Positions 1 to 8,321 of a stretch of DNA of 64,000 bases are shown piece after piece. The notes under the pieces are model-generated. The model searched no databases, was not told the origin of the DNA, and worked only from the letters and a program-made list of their open reading frames with translations. This stretch comes from Bradyrhizobium sp. dw_411. GTDB taxonomy: Bacteria; Pseudomonadota; Alphaproteobacteria; Rhizobiales; Xanthobacteraceae. The stretch covers positions 1 to 64,000 of the forward strand of contig NZ_JAAVUY010000002.1 in the NCBI RefSeq assembly GCF_018449695.1, read 5' to 3'. A program made the translations under genes and the position numbers. Positions within the stretch are counted from its first letter, which is position 1. Each line of letters begins with the position of its first letter.

Positions 1-326
1 GAGGTGACCACCGATACACCAAGCCGCACGATCCGCGTCACCCGATCGAGTGATCCCAGATGCTGCCGCGCCACGGCGAGACCGTTGAGGGCCGCAAGAC
101 GCGCTGCTTTTTGTCCGGTTTCGACATCGAGCTCCGCGCCGATCCGCCCGATGAATTTTGCCTCGCGGCCTTCCGTCGGCAACATGCCGGTCAGGAAAAG
201 CAGGTTTCCGGTCTGCACGGCTTCCACATAAACACCGAACGGTTGAGGTGGCGCCGGCAGCTTGATGGAAAATTCCTTCAACCATCGCTCGGCGCTGGCT
301 GGCCTGGCGTTTTCGAGAACTACCAT
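1..326 (-). CDS. RidA/YjgF-family protein (3' end beyond window)
   Basis: Reading the minus strand from the ATG at 326 gives about 108 residues of a Rid-family protein. It has the N-terminal VYVEAVQTGNLLFLTGMLP strand pattern, then ETGQKAARLAALNGLAVA and LGSLDRVTRIVRL, which match the RidA core before the C-terminal arginine strand. That last part lies outside the window. Rid proteins hydrolyse enamine/imine intermediates or serve related roles, usually as homotrimers. The start codon overlaps the stop of the upstream SDR gene (ATGGTAG, 7 bases shared), so the two are translationally coupled and probably work together. The family call is clear. The subfamily and the catalytic arginine cannot be judged. 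Confidence 0.85.
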   Translation of the reverse strand, partial: MVVLENARPASAERWLKEFSIKLPAPPQPFGVYVEAVQTGNLLFLTGMLPTEGREAKFIGRIGAELDVETGQKAARLAALNGLAVARQHLGSLDRVTRIVRLGVSVVT

Positions 327-1060
327 TTGCCGACATGTGCGCCGCCATCGACGTGCAACACCTCCCCGGTGACCTGGCCGGCTTCGCTCAGATAGACGAT
401 CGCGTCGACGATATCTTTGACGCTGGAAATCTGCCCCATCGGCTGCAACGTCTTGAGGACATCCTTGGGATTATTGGTGTGCATCGGCGTATCGACGATA
501 CCCGGCGCGACCGCGTTCACGCGGATACCCTGTTTGGCGTATTCGATCGCCAGACTTCGGGTGACGGCTTCGAGGCCGCCCTTGGTGATCATCGGAATTG
601 ACGCGTTTGCTCCGGCGATCGGGTGCCCCGCCATTGTCGATGAGATATTGACGATGCTGCCGCCGGATTTCTGAGCCAGCATCCGCTTGATCGCAAGCTG
701 GCTGATGAAGAGAAAGCCCTCGATGTTGACGGCGGTCAACGCGCGCAGGTCGTCGATGGTGTATTCGACAAAGGACTTCGAGAAATAGATGCCGGCGTTG
801 TTGATTAGCGCATCGATCGATCCGAATTTGCTGACGGCCGCGCCCACGATCGCCTCTGCCGTTTTGGCTTCGGAGATGTTTCCGTCGACCAATGCCAGTC
901 TGTCCGACGCCTCGAACTGGTGCGATCTGGTGATGGTGCGGGAGCTCGCTACCACCCGATAGCCGCGATCCAGAAAAGCCCTGACGGCGCCGGCTCCAAT
1001 CCCCTGCGATCCCCCGGTCACGATCACCGTTTTCTGCGTATTTGAAACTTCCAGGCTCAT
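320..1060 (-). CDS. SDR-family oxidoreductase lacking the catalytic Tyr
   Basis: A 246-residue short-chain dehydrogenase. The start at 1060 is preceded by GGAGAAGGACG. A Rossmann fold is evident: TGGSQGIG at residues 15-22 binds NAD(P), and NNAG is at 87-90. The NISS serine region is at 138-141, and K150 with GGLEAVTRSLAIEYA follows. The usual YxxxK becomes PxxxK (P146, K150), so the catalytic tyrosine is absent although the rest is well preserved, including VNAVAPG and the C-terminal HVDGGAH. Some SDR subfamilies have this substitution. The substrate is unknown. It is co-transcribed and overlaps the downstream RidA gene. It may be a reductase with an altered mechanism or a binding protein. 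Confidence 0.88.
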   Translation of the reverse strand: MSLEVSNTQKTVIVTGGSQGIGAGAVRAFLDRGYRVVASSRTITRSHQFEASDRLALVDGNISEAKTAEAIVGAAVSKFGSIDALINNAGIYFSKSFVEYTIDDLRALTAVNIEGFLFISQLAIKRMLAQKSGGSIVNISSTMAGHPIAGANASIPMITKGGLEAVTRSLAIEYAKQGIRVNAVAPGIVDTPMHTNNPKDVLKTLQPMGQISSVKDIVDAIVYLSEAGQVTGEVLHVDGGAHVGKW

Positions 1061-1344
1061 CGTCCTTCTCCAGTTCGATTGAATCCAGTACGCCAGCGCA
1101 CTGGCGAGGCCCGACGATTGCGGTTCCGATCGCCGTAATCTGCGACGCAATCCTTCGATCTGCCATTCAGCCTTGGGAAGGGGCGACTCATATCAATGTA
1201 TGAGTCGGGCGGTCGCGCGAAATGGTCGCGACTAACACTAACGTATGGCGCAACAGAACCTGCGTTGAATGGTCCGGCCGTGTTCGGACAAGTACTGAGG
1301 CCGACAGGGGACGGATCGTCTCATCCATTTTCAGGAGCAAGCAA

Positions 1345-2187
1345 ATGAGCAAACCCAACAGCGACCGCCAGATCAGGCTTGAGCGGCATTTGCCGTCTTA
1401 CTGGCGGGTCACGTTTGATCTACCCCCACTGAATATCTTTGGTCCGAAAGAGATCCCGCAATTGGAAGCGATCATCGAGGCCATCGAATCCGATGATCGT
1501 GTGAAAGTGGTGGTTTTCGACAGCGCGATCGAAGGTGTCTTTCTGACGCATTATGATTTCCTGTCGAAGCTTGAGGAAACGACGAGCCTGCCGCTTGGCC
1601 AAACCGGCCTGCAGCCTTTGCCGGACATGCTGGCGCGCCTCAGCCGTGCGCCCGTGGTTTCGATTGCATCCATTCGCGGGCGCGCGACCGGCGTGGGGAG
1701 TGAGCTTGCTCTCGCCAGTGATCTGCGGTTTGCGAGCCGGGAAAAGGCCATTCTGTCGCAATGGGAGGTCGGCGCCGGATTGGTGCCCGGCGGCGGTCCG
1801 ATGGCGAGATTGCCGCGTTTGATGGGCCGTGGCCGGGCGCTGGAAGTGCTGCTGGGCGCTGACGATATCAATGGGGATATCGCGCAGATGTACGGTTATG
1901 TGAACCGTTCGCTGCCGGATTCCGAGCTTGACGCGTTTGTCGATGCGCTTGCAGTGAGAATTGCATCTTTCGATAAGCATGCGATCGCTGAAACAAAACG
2001 ACTGGTCAATATCGCCAGCCTGCCGCCCGACGCCGAAATCGCGCCGGAATGGGACGCTTTCATTTCGTCGCTGCAGCGCCCCGCCACGCAGGCGCGAATT
2101 AGCAAGTTGATGGAACTCGGCTTTCATCAGCCGGGCGACGTCGAGACGCGGCTTGGCCATTATGTCGGCCAACTCGGGAATTCGTAG
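1345..2187 (+). CDS. enoyl-CoA hydratase/isomerase family protein
   Basis: A 280-residue crotonase-fold protein. The start at 1345 follows CAGGAG at good spacing; longer reading upstream lacks a ribosome site and conservation. The oxyanion-hole region GRATGVGSELALASDLRFA lies at 112-130, with E120 in the usual first glutamate position. E141 lies just before the GAGLVPGGGP loop in the second. Both are therefore kept, consistent with a hydratase. Crotonases hydrate, isomerise or cleave acyl-CoA esters. It is transcribed divergently from the SDR/RidA pair and precedes a Rieske-flavoprotein reductase. The exact acyl-CoA substrate cannot be told. Confidence 0.88.
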   Translation: MSKPNSDRQIRLERHLPSYWRVTFDLPPLNIFGPKEIPQLEAIIEAIESDDRVKVVVFDSAIEGVFLTHYDFLSKLEETTSLPLGQTGLQPLPDMLARLSRAPVVSIASIRGRATGVGSELALASDLRFASREKAILSQWEVGAGLVPGGGPMARLPRLMGRGRALEVLLGADDINGDIAQMYGYVNRSLPDSELDAFVDALAVRIASFDKHAIAETKRLVNIASLPPDAEIAPEWDAFISSLQRPATQARISKLMELGFHQPGDVETRLGHYVGQLGNS

Positions 2188-2297
2188 CCGTGGAAATTCG
2201 GGGACTTCTCAGCCTGACGCGCCGGGAGTTTCTCGGCACGGCGAGCTGGTATAGAATGCCGCTCGCCGATATCTCTACGACAGCATAGGGAGCGAAC

Positions 2298-3824
2298 ATG
2301 GCTGAAGAGCAAACCCCGCCCGCCGGGCCGGACCTCGCACAAGGCGTTGCATCAAGCGACTTCACCGGCGAGACCTTGCTTGGACATGTCGGCGATCAGG
2401 ATGTGTTGCTGGTGCGCTCGGTTGCGGAGGTTTTTGCGATCGACGCACATTGCAGTCATTACCATGGGCCGCTCGCAGAGGGACTTGTGGTCGGGGAGGG
2501 CATTCGTTGTCCCTGGCATCACGCGTGTTTCGATTTACGCACCGGAGAAGCATCCCGCGCGCCGGCGCTGACGCCGCTCGCGGTCTGGCAGGTGGAGCAC
2601 GAGGGCGATCGCATCTTCGTTCGACAAAAGCGCGAGCAGCCGAAGTCCCGCGGCAGGGAAGCGGGCGGTGCGCCCGGCAGGATCGTGATCATCGGCGGCG
2701 GTGCGGCCGGCTTTGCCGCGGCCGAAATGCTGCGGCGGCAGGAGTTTGGCGGCGATATTGTAATGCTAAGCGGCGATACGGCGCCGCCGGTCGATCGACC
2801 GAACCTGTCAAAGGACTACCTGGCCGGCAGCGCGCCGGAGGACTGGTTGCCGCTGCGGCCTGACAACTATTACGCGGAAGCCGGCATCGACCTGCGGCTC
2901 AAAGCTGAGGTGACCTCCATCGATGTTGCTGCACGCAATGTTGTCGTCGCTGGCGGCGGCAATATTCCCTATGATCGTCTGCTGTTGGCGACGGGTGCTG
3001 AACCGGTTCGGTTGCCTATCCCCGGTGCGGACCAGCGGCATGTCCATACGCTGCGCACGCTGGCGGATTGCCGGGCGATCATCGATTCTGCGAGCGGGGC
3101 GCGCCGCGCGATCGTGATCGGCGCCAGTTTTATCGGTCTTGAGGCGGCGGCGGCTTTGCGCGCGCGCGACATCGAGGTTCACATCGTCGCCCCCGAGCAG
3201 CGGCCGATGGAACGCATACTGGGTCCCGAGATGGGCGATTTTGTCCGCGCCTTGCATGAGGAGCACGGCGTCATCTTTCACCTTGGGGATACCGTGGTCG
3301 CGATCGACGGCCAACGCGCGACGCTCAAGAGCGGCGGCGTGCTGGAAGCGGATCTGATCGTTGTCGGCGTGGGGGTGCGTCCGCGGTTGGCGCTGGCCGA
3401 GCAGGCCGGCCTTGCACTTGACCGTGGCGTCGTCGTGAACGCATTTCTGGAAACAAGCGCTCCCGGCATCTACGCGGCGGGCGACATCGCGCGCTGGCCC
3501 GATCCGCATTCCCTTGAAAACATCCGGGTCGAACACTGGGTCGTCGCTGAACGTCAGGGACAGACCGCCGCGCGCAATATGCTGGGACAGCGCGAAACGT
3601 TCGACGCGGTGCCGTTTTTCTGGAGCCAGCACTACGACGTGCCGATCAACTATGTCGGTCACGCCGAAAAATGGGACGAGATCGCGATCGACGGCGACAT
3701 CAAGGGCAGGGATTGCCTGCTGAAATACAAGAGCAAGGGTCGCGTGCTCGCGGTGGCCTCGATCTATCGGGATATGGCCAGTCTTGAGGCTGAATTGGCG
3801 ATGGAAAGAGCGACGGCAGTTTAA
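2298..3824 (+). CDS. Rieske [2Fe-2S] / FAD-dependent pyridine nucleotide reductase fusion
   Basis: A 508-residue two-part protein with a GGGAGCG ribosome site. Residues 1-110 form a Rieske domain with cluster ligands C52-x-H54 and C71-x2-H74. From about 128 a ferredoxin-reductase-type flavoprotein begins: IIGGGAAGFAAAE is the FAD motif, AIVIGASFIGLEAAAAL the NAD(P)H motif near residue 273, and APGIYAAGDIARW the second FAD motif. The C-terminal reductase domain (from about 440) follows. This architecture resembles AIF-like (AIFM3-type) reductases and reductases that feed oxygenases. It probably transfers electrons from NAD(P)H through FAD to the Rieske centre or a partner. No oxygenase is adjacent, so the acceptor is unknown. 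Confidence 0.92.
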   Translation: MAEEQTPPAGPDLAQGVASSDFTGETLLGHVGDQDVLLVRSVAEVFAIDAHCSHYHGPLAEGLVVGEGIRCPWHHACFDLRTGEASRAPALTPLAVWQVEHEGDRIFVRQKREQPKSRGREAGGAPGRIVIIGGGAAGFAAAEMLRRQEFGGDIVMLSGDTAPPVDRPNLSKDYLAGSAPEDWLPLRPDNYYAEAGIDLRLKAEVTSIDVAARNVVVAGGGNIPYDRLLLATGAEPVRLPIPGADQRHVHTLRTLADCRAIIDSASGARRAIVIGASFIGLEAAAALRARDIEVHIVAPEQRPMERILGPEMGDFVRALHEEHGVIFHLGDTVVAIDGQRATLKSGGVLEADLIVVGVGVRPRLALAEQAGLALDRGVVVNAFLETSAPGIYAAGDIARWPDPHSLENIRVEHWVVAERQGQTAARNMLGQRETFDAVPFFWSQHYDVPINYVGHAEKWDEIAIDGDIKGRDCLLKYKSKGRVLAVASIYRDMASLEAELAMERATAV

Positions 3825-4035
3825 TCTCCGTTCTCTGGTTCGGCGGTGCCGCGCATTTCCGGCGGCAGCGCCGCGCAGCACGATGTAACGCAGCAAAAGC
3901 ACGACAGAAGCAGCATCGATAAACGCATAGGAGTCACTTGTCTGGAGCAGCCGAGTGACTCCTGGCGACTTGCTTTTGCCGCCCGACCGTCAGCCGCTTC
4001 GTCGGGCCCTTGTAGAACGACCAATCGAGGCTCCC

Positions 4036-5163
4036 ATGAACCAGGCAGCGAAAATCCCCGATCTTCAGTTCAAAATTCCCGTTCGGTTTAATCCCGCGGT
4101 GGAACGGCCCGAGCCCGATGAAGCCGAAACTATTCAGGGGCTGATCTCAACCATGCGTTACGTCAATGAAAAGACGCTGGCCGATGGCGGTCATGCGATC
4201 AGGAGCGTTCACGCCAAGAGCCATGGAATTTTGCAGGGCTATCTGGAAGTGGACGCGGGCTTGCCGGCTGAACTTGCCCAGGGCCTGTTCGCAAAGCCAC
4301 GTCGCTATCCTGTCGTGATACGGATTTCCACGGTCCCGGGAGATATCCTGGATGACAGCGTATCCACGCCACGTGGAATGGCCATAAAAGTGATCGGCGT
4401 GGAAGGCGAGCGGCTTGAAGGATCCGAGAAAGACGTTACGCAGGATTTCGTGCTGGTCAACGGTCCGGCCTTTGGAGCCCCGAATCCAAAGAAATTTCTG
4501 GCGGTTATAAAGCTGCTGGCAAAAACCACCGATCGTGCACAAGGGCTCAAGAAGGCGCTCTCCGCGATCATGCGCCAGGTCCAGAAGGTCATTGTTGCGG
4601 TCAGCGGGCAACCGAATGTGACCGTGGCGACCCTTGGCGGCCAGCCGGAAACCCATCCTCTCGGCGAAACCTTTTACAGTCAGGCCCCAATTCGATTTGG
4701 CGACTACATCGCGAAGATTTCCGTGGCGCCTGCATCGCCAGAGCTAAAGGCCATCACGCAGGCGGCCCTGAACGTCAACGGCGTTCCCAACGGAATTCGA
4801 GCGGCAGTCGTGGAGTTTTTCAGAAAAAATGGCGGTGAATGGGAGGTCAGGTCGCAGCTATGCACCGACCTTGAACATATGCCGATCGAGAATGCCGCGG
4901 TGGTCTGGCCCGAGGAGATCAGTCCGTTCCGGCGTATTGGCTGCATAACGGTCGCGCCGCAGTTGGCGTGGAGTGACGCCAGGTCGTCAGCGGTCGATGA
5001 CGGTATGTCGTTTGCTCCCTGGCACGGGCTCGCCATGCATCGGCCGCTCGGCGGGATTATGCGCGCCCGAAAGGCGGTCTATGAAGCGGCCAGGAAATTC
5101 CGCGCCGAGAAGAATGGCCGCGTCATCCGGGAGCCGCGGGAGATGGCGTCTTTTGAGGAGTGA
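4036..5163 (+). CDS. catalase-family haem protein (short, SrpA-like)
   Basis: A 375-residue protein of the catalase superfamily. The start at 4036 has GAGG upstream; the longer frame (from 3955) lacks support. The distal-histidine region RSVHAKSHGILQGYLEV (H59) matches catalase VHAKG. RISTVPGDILDD, FVLVNGPAF and the ending SFAPWHGLAMHRPLGGIMRARKAVYEAA match the fold through the helices of small catalase-related proteins. The usual proximal haem-tyrosine segment RxFSYxDT of large catalases is not seen, as in other compact members. It may be a peroxidase or a haem-binding stress protein rather than a true catalase. No signal peptide is visible. MsrA follows downstream, suggesting an oxidative-stress theme. 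Confidence 0.82.
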   Translation: MNQAAKIPDLQFKIPVRFNPAVERPEPDEAETIQGLISTMRYVNEKTLADGGHAIRSVHAKSHGILQGYLEVDAGLPAELAQGLFAKPRRYPVVIRISTVPGDILDDSVSTPRGMAIKVIGVEGERLEGSEKDVTQDFVLVNGPAFGAPNPKKFLAVIKLLAKTTDRAQGLKKALSAIMRQVQKVIVAVSGQPNVTVATLGGQPETHPLGETFYSQAPIRFGDYIAKISVAPASPELKAITQAALNVNGVPNGIRAAVVEFFRKNGGEWEVRSQLCTDLEHMPIENAAVVWPEEISPFRRIGCITVAPQLAWSDARSSAVDDGMSFAPWHGLAMHRPLGGIMRARKAVYEAARKFRAEKNGRVIREPREMASFEE

Positions 5164-5349
5164 GTGTCGCCGGCGCGGTGGCGTTGGCCGCGAAGCGACC
5201 TCTCCGAGGGCATGCAGGACAAGTATCTTTGTATAGATGGCCGGAGCAGCGTCCGGTTATACGATTGCGAATGGCATCGTTCGGCCTCATTATGCGCCTT
5301 TAAGGAAGTCTCCAAAGCGACCCCCGCAACGCAGTAGAGGAGGAGAGAC

Positions 5350-5883
5350 ATGACGGTTTCGACGGAACGTGCAGTGCTTGCCGGCGGCTGCTTTTGGGGT
5401 GTTCAGGATCTGCTGCGCCGATATCCCGGCGTGATTTCAACGAGGGTGGGCTATACCGGCGGCGAAGTGCCGAACGCGACCTATCGCAACCACGGCAATC
5501 ATGCCGAGGCCATCGAGATCAGCTTTGATCCGCAGATCATCAGCTATCGTCAACTGCTGGAGTTCTTTTTCCAGATCCACGATCCAAGCACGCTGAACCG
5601 TCAGGGGAATGACAGGGGCGCGAGCTACCGCTCGGCGATTTTCTATACCAATGACGAGCAGAAGCGGGTCGCGGAAGATACCATCGCCGATGTCAATGCC
5701 TCCGGTCTTTGGCCGGGCAAGGTTGTTACCGAGGTGGCCCCCGCCGGACCGTTCTGGGAAGCCGAGCCCGAGCATCAGGATTACCTGGAGCGGTATCCGG
5801 ATGGCTATACCTGTCACTTCATACGGCCGGACTGGAAGCTGCCGCACAGACAGGTGGCCGATCAGAAGGTGGCGGCGAGATAA
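5350..5883 (+). CDS. msrA: peptide-methionine (S)-S-oxide reductase
   Basis: A 177-residue MsrA, close to the family length. It has a very strong ribosome site (AGGAGGAGAGAC). The catalytic motif GCFWG is at 13-17 with nucleophile C14. VGYTGG, the [12 protein letters not shown] segment and the [22 protein letters not shown] region of the active site follow. The enzyme reduces methionine-S-sulfoxide in proteins and free methionine, using thioredoxin. No clear resolving cysteine pair appears at the C terminus: C15-region apart, only one other Cys (YTCHFIRP) is seen. It follows the catalase-like gene, and an alpha/beta hydrolase comes 52 bases later. Confidence 0.95.
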   Translation: MTVSTERAVLAGGCFWGVQDLLRRYPGVISTRVGYTGGEVPNATYRNHGNHAEAIEISFDPQIISYRQLLEFFFQIHDPSTLNRQGNDRGASYRSAIFYTNDEQKRVAEDTIADVNASGLWPGKVVTEVAPAGPFWEAEPEHQDYLERYPDGYTCHFIRPDWKLPHRQVADQKVAAR

Positions 5884-5935
5884 GCGATCGGTAAGGCCAT
5901 CCTGGCGTCCTGACGAACGGGGACCTGAACGCAGC

Positions 5936-6727
5936 ATGGATTTTATCGAACTGGACGGCGTCGCGCTGCGCTATGAGCTAAGCGGCAAGGGCGACCGCAC
6001 GCTGGTGCTGGTGCACGAAATGGGCGGCTCGCTTGAAAGCTGGGACGAGATCGTCCCGCGTTTCGCAGGATCCTGCCGCGTGTTGCGTTACGACACCCGC
6101 GGGGCGGGGCTGTCGCAGAAAGTACGCGGCATGCTTGCCCTCGATACCATGGCTGCCGATATTATCGCGTTGCTGGATGCGCTCGGGATCACCGGCAAGG
6201 TCGCGCTGGCCGGCGTCGCCGTCGGTGGGGCGATTGCGTTGCATTTCGCCGCCCGGTACCCGGAGCGCACAAGCGCCGTCGTGGTGGGTAGTCCGGCGAC
6301 CGGCATCGCGGCGGATCGCCGTGCGGCCGCCCTCGAGCGCGTCGCGCAGATCGAGGCCGCCGGTATGGCATTGGCCGTCGAAAGTGCGATGCTGAATGGT
6401 TACGCGCCGGAGCTTCGCGGCGATCTTAAGCGCTTTGAGCGTTTCCAGGCACGCTGGCTCGGTAACGACCCCGGCAGCTATGCGGCGATCTGGCGGATGC
6501 TGGCGGGCGCCGACATGCAGAACGAACTGGCCATGCTTCGTTGTCCGGTGCTGGTGATCGGCGGCAGTCTTGATCGCGTGCGCCCGCCGCCAATGGCCGA
6601 AGCCGTTGCCAAAACCATCCCCGGCGCGCGCTACATCGAAGTCCGTACCGGGCATTATATGGCGGTGCAGACGCCCGATCTGATCGCTGATTGCATCCAC
6701 GATTTCCTGAAATCGGTCGGCGCTTAA
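5936..6727 (+). CDS. alpha/beta-hydrolase-fold protein with Ala in place of the nucleophile
   Basis: A 263-residue protein resembling 3-oxoadipate enol-lactonase-type hydrolases (LVLVHEMGGSLESW, RYDTRGAGLS, cap, then LVIGGSLDRVRPP and TGHYMAVQTPD). The nucleophile elbow reads G93-V-A95-V-G97-G98 instead of GxSxGG, so the catalytic serine is replaced by alanine. The acid D213 and base H240 remain in the expected places. The sequence around it (ggc gtc gcc gtc ggt) gives no hint of a sequencing slip. It could be a non-hydrolytic member, for example a lyase, a cofactor-free enzyme or a binding protein, or one using water activated by His. It ends 41 bases before the MBL gene start and is probably in the same transcript. 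Confidence 0.85.
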   Translation: MDFIELDGVALRYELSGKGDRTLVLVHEMGGSLESWDEIVPRFAGSCRVLRYDTRGAGLSQKVRGMLALDTMAADIIALLDALGITGKVALAGVAVGGAIALHFAARYPERTSAVVVGSPATGIAADRRAAALERVAQIEAAGMALAVESAMLNGYAPELRGDLKRFERFQARWLGNDPGSYAAIWRMLAGADMQNELAMLRCPVLVIGGSLDRVRPPPMAEAVAKTIPGARYIEVRTGHYMAVQTPDLIADCIHDFLKSVGA

Positions 6728-6767
6728 TGTGTCCGGCCATGTCTTCATCACAGCAAGGGCTCCCGGC

Positions 6768-7661
6768 ATGAACCCGGTACCAGCACAGCAGATTCCCGGC
6801 GTCTATCACCGCAAGATCGGCGACATCGTCGTCACCGCGATCAGCGACGGTTATCTCGACAGCACCCTCGACGTGATGCGCAATGTCGATCTCGAAAAGG
6901 CAAGCCAGATCCTGCGCGATGCCTTCCGGCCGGCGCGGCGCACCAGCGTCAACACATTCCTGATCCATTCAAAGGGCCGCCTGGCGCTGATCGACACCGG
7001 GTCCGGCAATTATATGCAGCCGACCGCGGGCTTCGTTCAGCGCAACCTCGCGGCCGCCGGTATCGATCCCGGATCGATCGATACGGTGCTGCTCACGCAT
7101 ATGCACCCGGATCATTCGGCCGGGCTGACCGACATGTCCAACGACCAATTGCTGTTTCCAAATGCGGAACTCGTCATGCACGAGAACGAATTGCCGCACT
7201 GGTTCGACGATGGCGCGATGGCGAAGGCCGATGAGCGGGCAAAGAAGCTGTTTTTCCAGGCGGGCCGCGAACAGGTCGCGCCGTACAAGAAGCAGACGCG
7301 GCTGTTCAAGCAGGGCGAAGTCTTTCCGGGCGTGACCGCTGTGCCTAGTCACGGTCACACACCGGGTCACACCGCCTATCTCGTGTCATCTGGCAATGAG
7401 CAGTTGATGATCTGGGGTGACACGGTCCATGTGCCGGAAGTGCAAACCGCGTTGCCGGTAGCGGGCATGGCCTTCGATACCGATCTCGACGCAGCCGCGG
7501 CTTCCCGCAAGCGCATGTTCGATCGGGTCAGCGCCGACAGGGTGTTGATCGCCGGAATGCATCTGCATTTCCCGTCCTTCGCGCGGCTCTCCCGGCGCGG
7601 CGACGCCTATCAGCTTTATCCGGAAGCATGGGTCCACGCGATGGAAGCACCGAAGATCTAG
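6768..7661 (+). CDS. MBL-fold metallo-hydrolase
   Basis: A 297-residue metallo-beta-lactamase-fold enzyme. The zinc motif THMHPDH gives H111, H113, D115 and H116. SHGHTPGHT supplies the next histidine, WGDTVH the bridging aspartate, and GMHLHFP the last histidine. An N-terminal extension (YHRKIGDIVVTAISDGYL) and the overall length suit the lactonase/quorum-quenching-like group, but the substrate is not identifiable. An ATG at 6768 after AAGGG is preferred; a GTG at 6729, immediately after the upstream stop, would add 13 residues. It lies directly downstream of the serine-less alpha/beta hydrolase and converges with marR. Confidence 0.9.
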   Translation: MNPVPAQQIPGVYHRKIGDIVVTAISDGYLDSTLDVMRNVDLEKASQILRDAFRPARRTSVNTFLIHSKGRLALIDTGSGNYMQPTAGFVQRNLAAAGIDPGSIDTVLLTHMHPDHSAGLTDMSNDQLLFPNAELVMHENELPHWFDDGAMAKADERAKKLFFQAGREQVAPYKKQTRLFKQGEVFPGVTAVPSHGHTPGHTAYLVSSGNEQLMIWGDTVHVPEVQTALPVAGMAFDTDLDAAAASRKRMFDRVSADRVLIAGMHLHFPSFARLSRRGDAYQLYPEAWVHAMEAPKI

Positions 7662-7694
7662 TTTCGTTTGTCGATCCGGGCGGTTGGCTGGATC

Positions 7695-8150
7695 TCAAAT
7701 CGAACCAAGGCGGTCGTCATGGGCAATCGACAGCAGCGTCTCCTGCAGCTTGTTGGCCTCGGTGTTGCCGACGACCTCGGCGAATTTTTCCTGTGCCTGC
7801 AGCCAGAGCTTGCGGGCTTTTGCCTGAATCACCTTGCCCCGAACCGTCAGCACCACCTGTCGCGACCGCGCATCCTGCGCGCTCACAGCCAGCGCGATAT
7901 ATCCATCGCGTTCCAGCGGATCGAGCGTATGGCCGAGGCCTGACCGCTCCATCACCATCGCGGCGGCAAGCTCCGTCACCGTCGGCGCCTTGTCTCCGCG
8001 CTTCTGCAATTCGGTCAACAGGCCATATTGCGTGATGGTAAGCCCCGTCGGGGCGAGCGCGGCATCGTAAAGCTGCGACAAGCGCCGTGACGCCTTGCGC
8101 AGCGCCGAAGCGTGACAGATCGATGTATCGCCGTGGTTCGCCTTGCTCAT
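7695..8150 (-). CDS. MarR-family transcriptional regulator
   Basis: A 151-residue winged-helix regulator. The start at 8150 follows GGAGGAATTTTCCG. The order is dimerisation helix (SALRKASRRLSQLYDAALAP), GLTITQYGLLTEL, the HTH (APTVTELAAAMVMERSGLGHTLDPLERDGYI), the wing (DARSRQVVLTVRG) and the C-terminal helices. MarR proteins repress, usually until bound by a phenolic or lipid ligand. It is divergent from the exported MetX-like hydrolase. The interval between them carries a perfect 12-base palindrome, AGGCATATGCCT, so it probably controls both genes. Confidence 0.92.
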   Translation of the reverse strand: MSKANHGDTSICHASALRKASRRLSQLYDAALAPTGLTITQYGLLTELQKRGDKAPTVTELAAAMVMERSGLGHTLDPLERDGYIALAVSAQDARSRQVVLTVRGKVIQAKARKLWLQAQEKFAEVVGNTEANKLQETLLSIAHDDRLGSI

Positions 8151-8263
8151 CGGAAAATTCCTCCGAGGGATAGATATAGGAATATGCGGACATCTGGAAA
8201 TAACAAACTTCATAGGTGAGAGAATCTCATCAGAACTCGCCATAAAAACATTAGACTCATATA

Positions 8264-8275
8264 AGGCATATGCCT
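8264..8275. promoter_or_regulatory. palindrome AGGCATATGCCT, candidate MarR operator
   Basis: A perfect 12-base palindrome inside an A/T-rich stretch (ATAAGGCATATGCCTATA) midway between divergent marR and the exported hydrolase gene at 8322. Position, symmetry and size fit a MarR dimer site overlapping promoters of both genes. Binding is inferred. Confidence 0.5.
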
Positions 8276-8321
8276 ATATATAGACTACGTGTTTTACAGC
8301 GACTGAACGGGAGCATGATCC

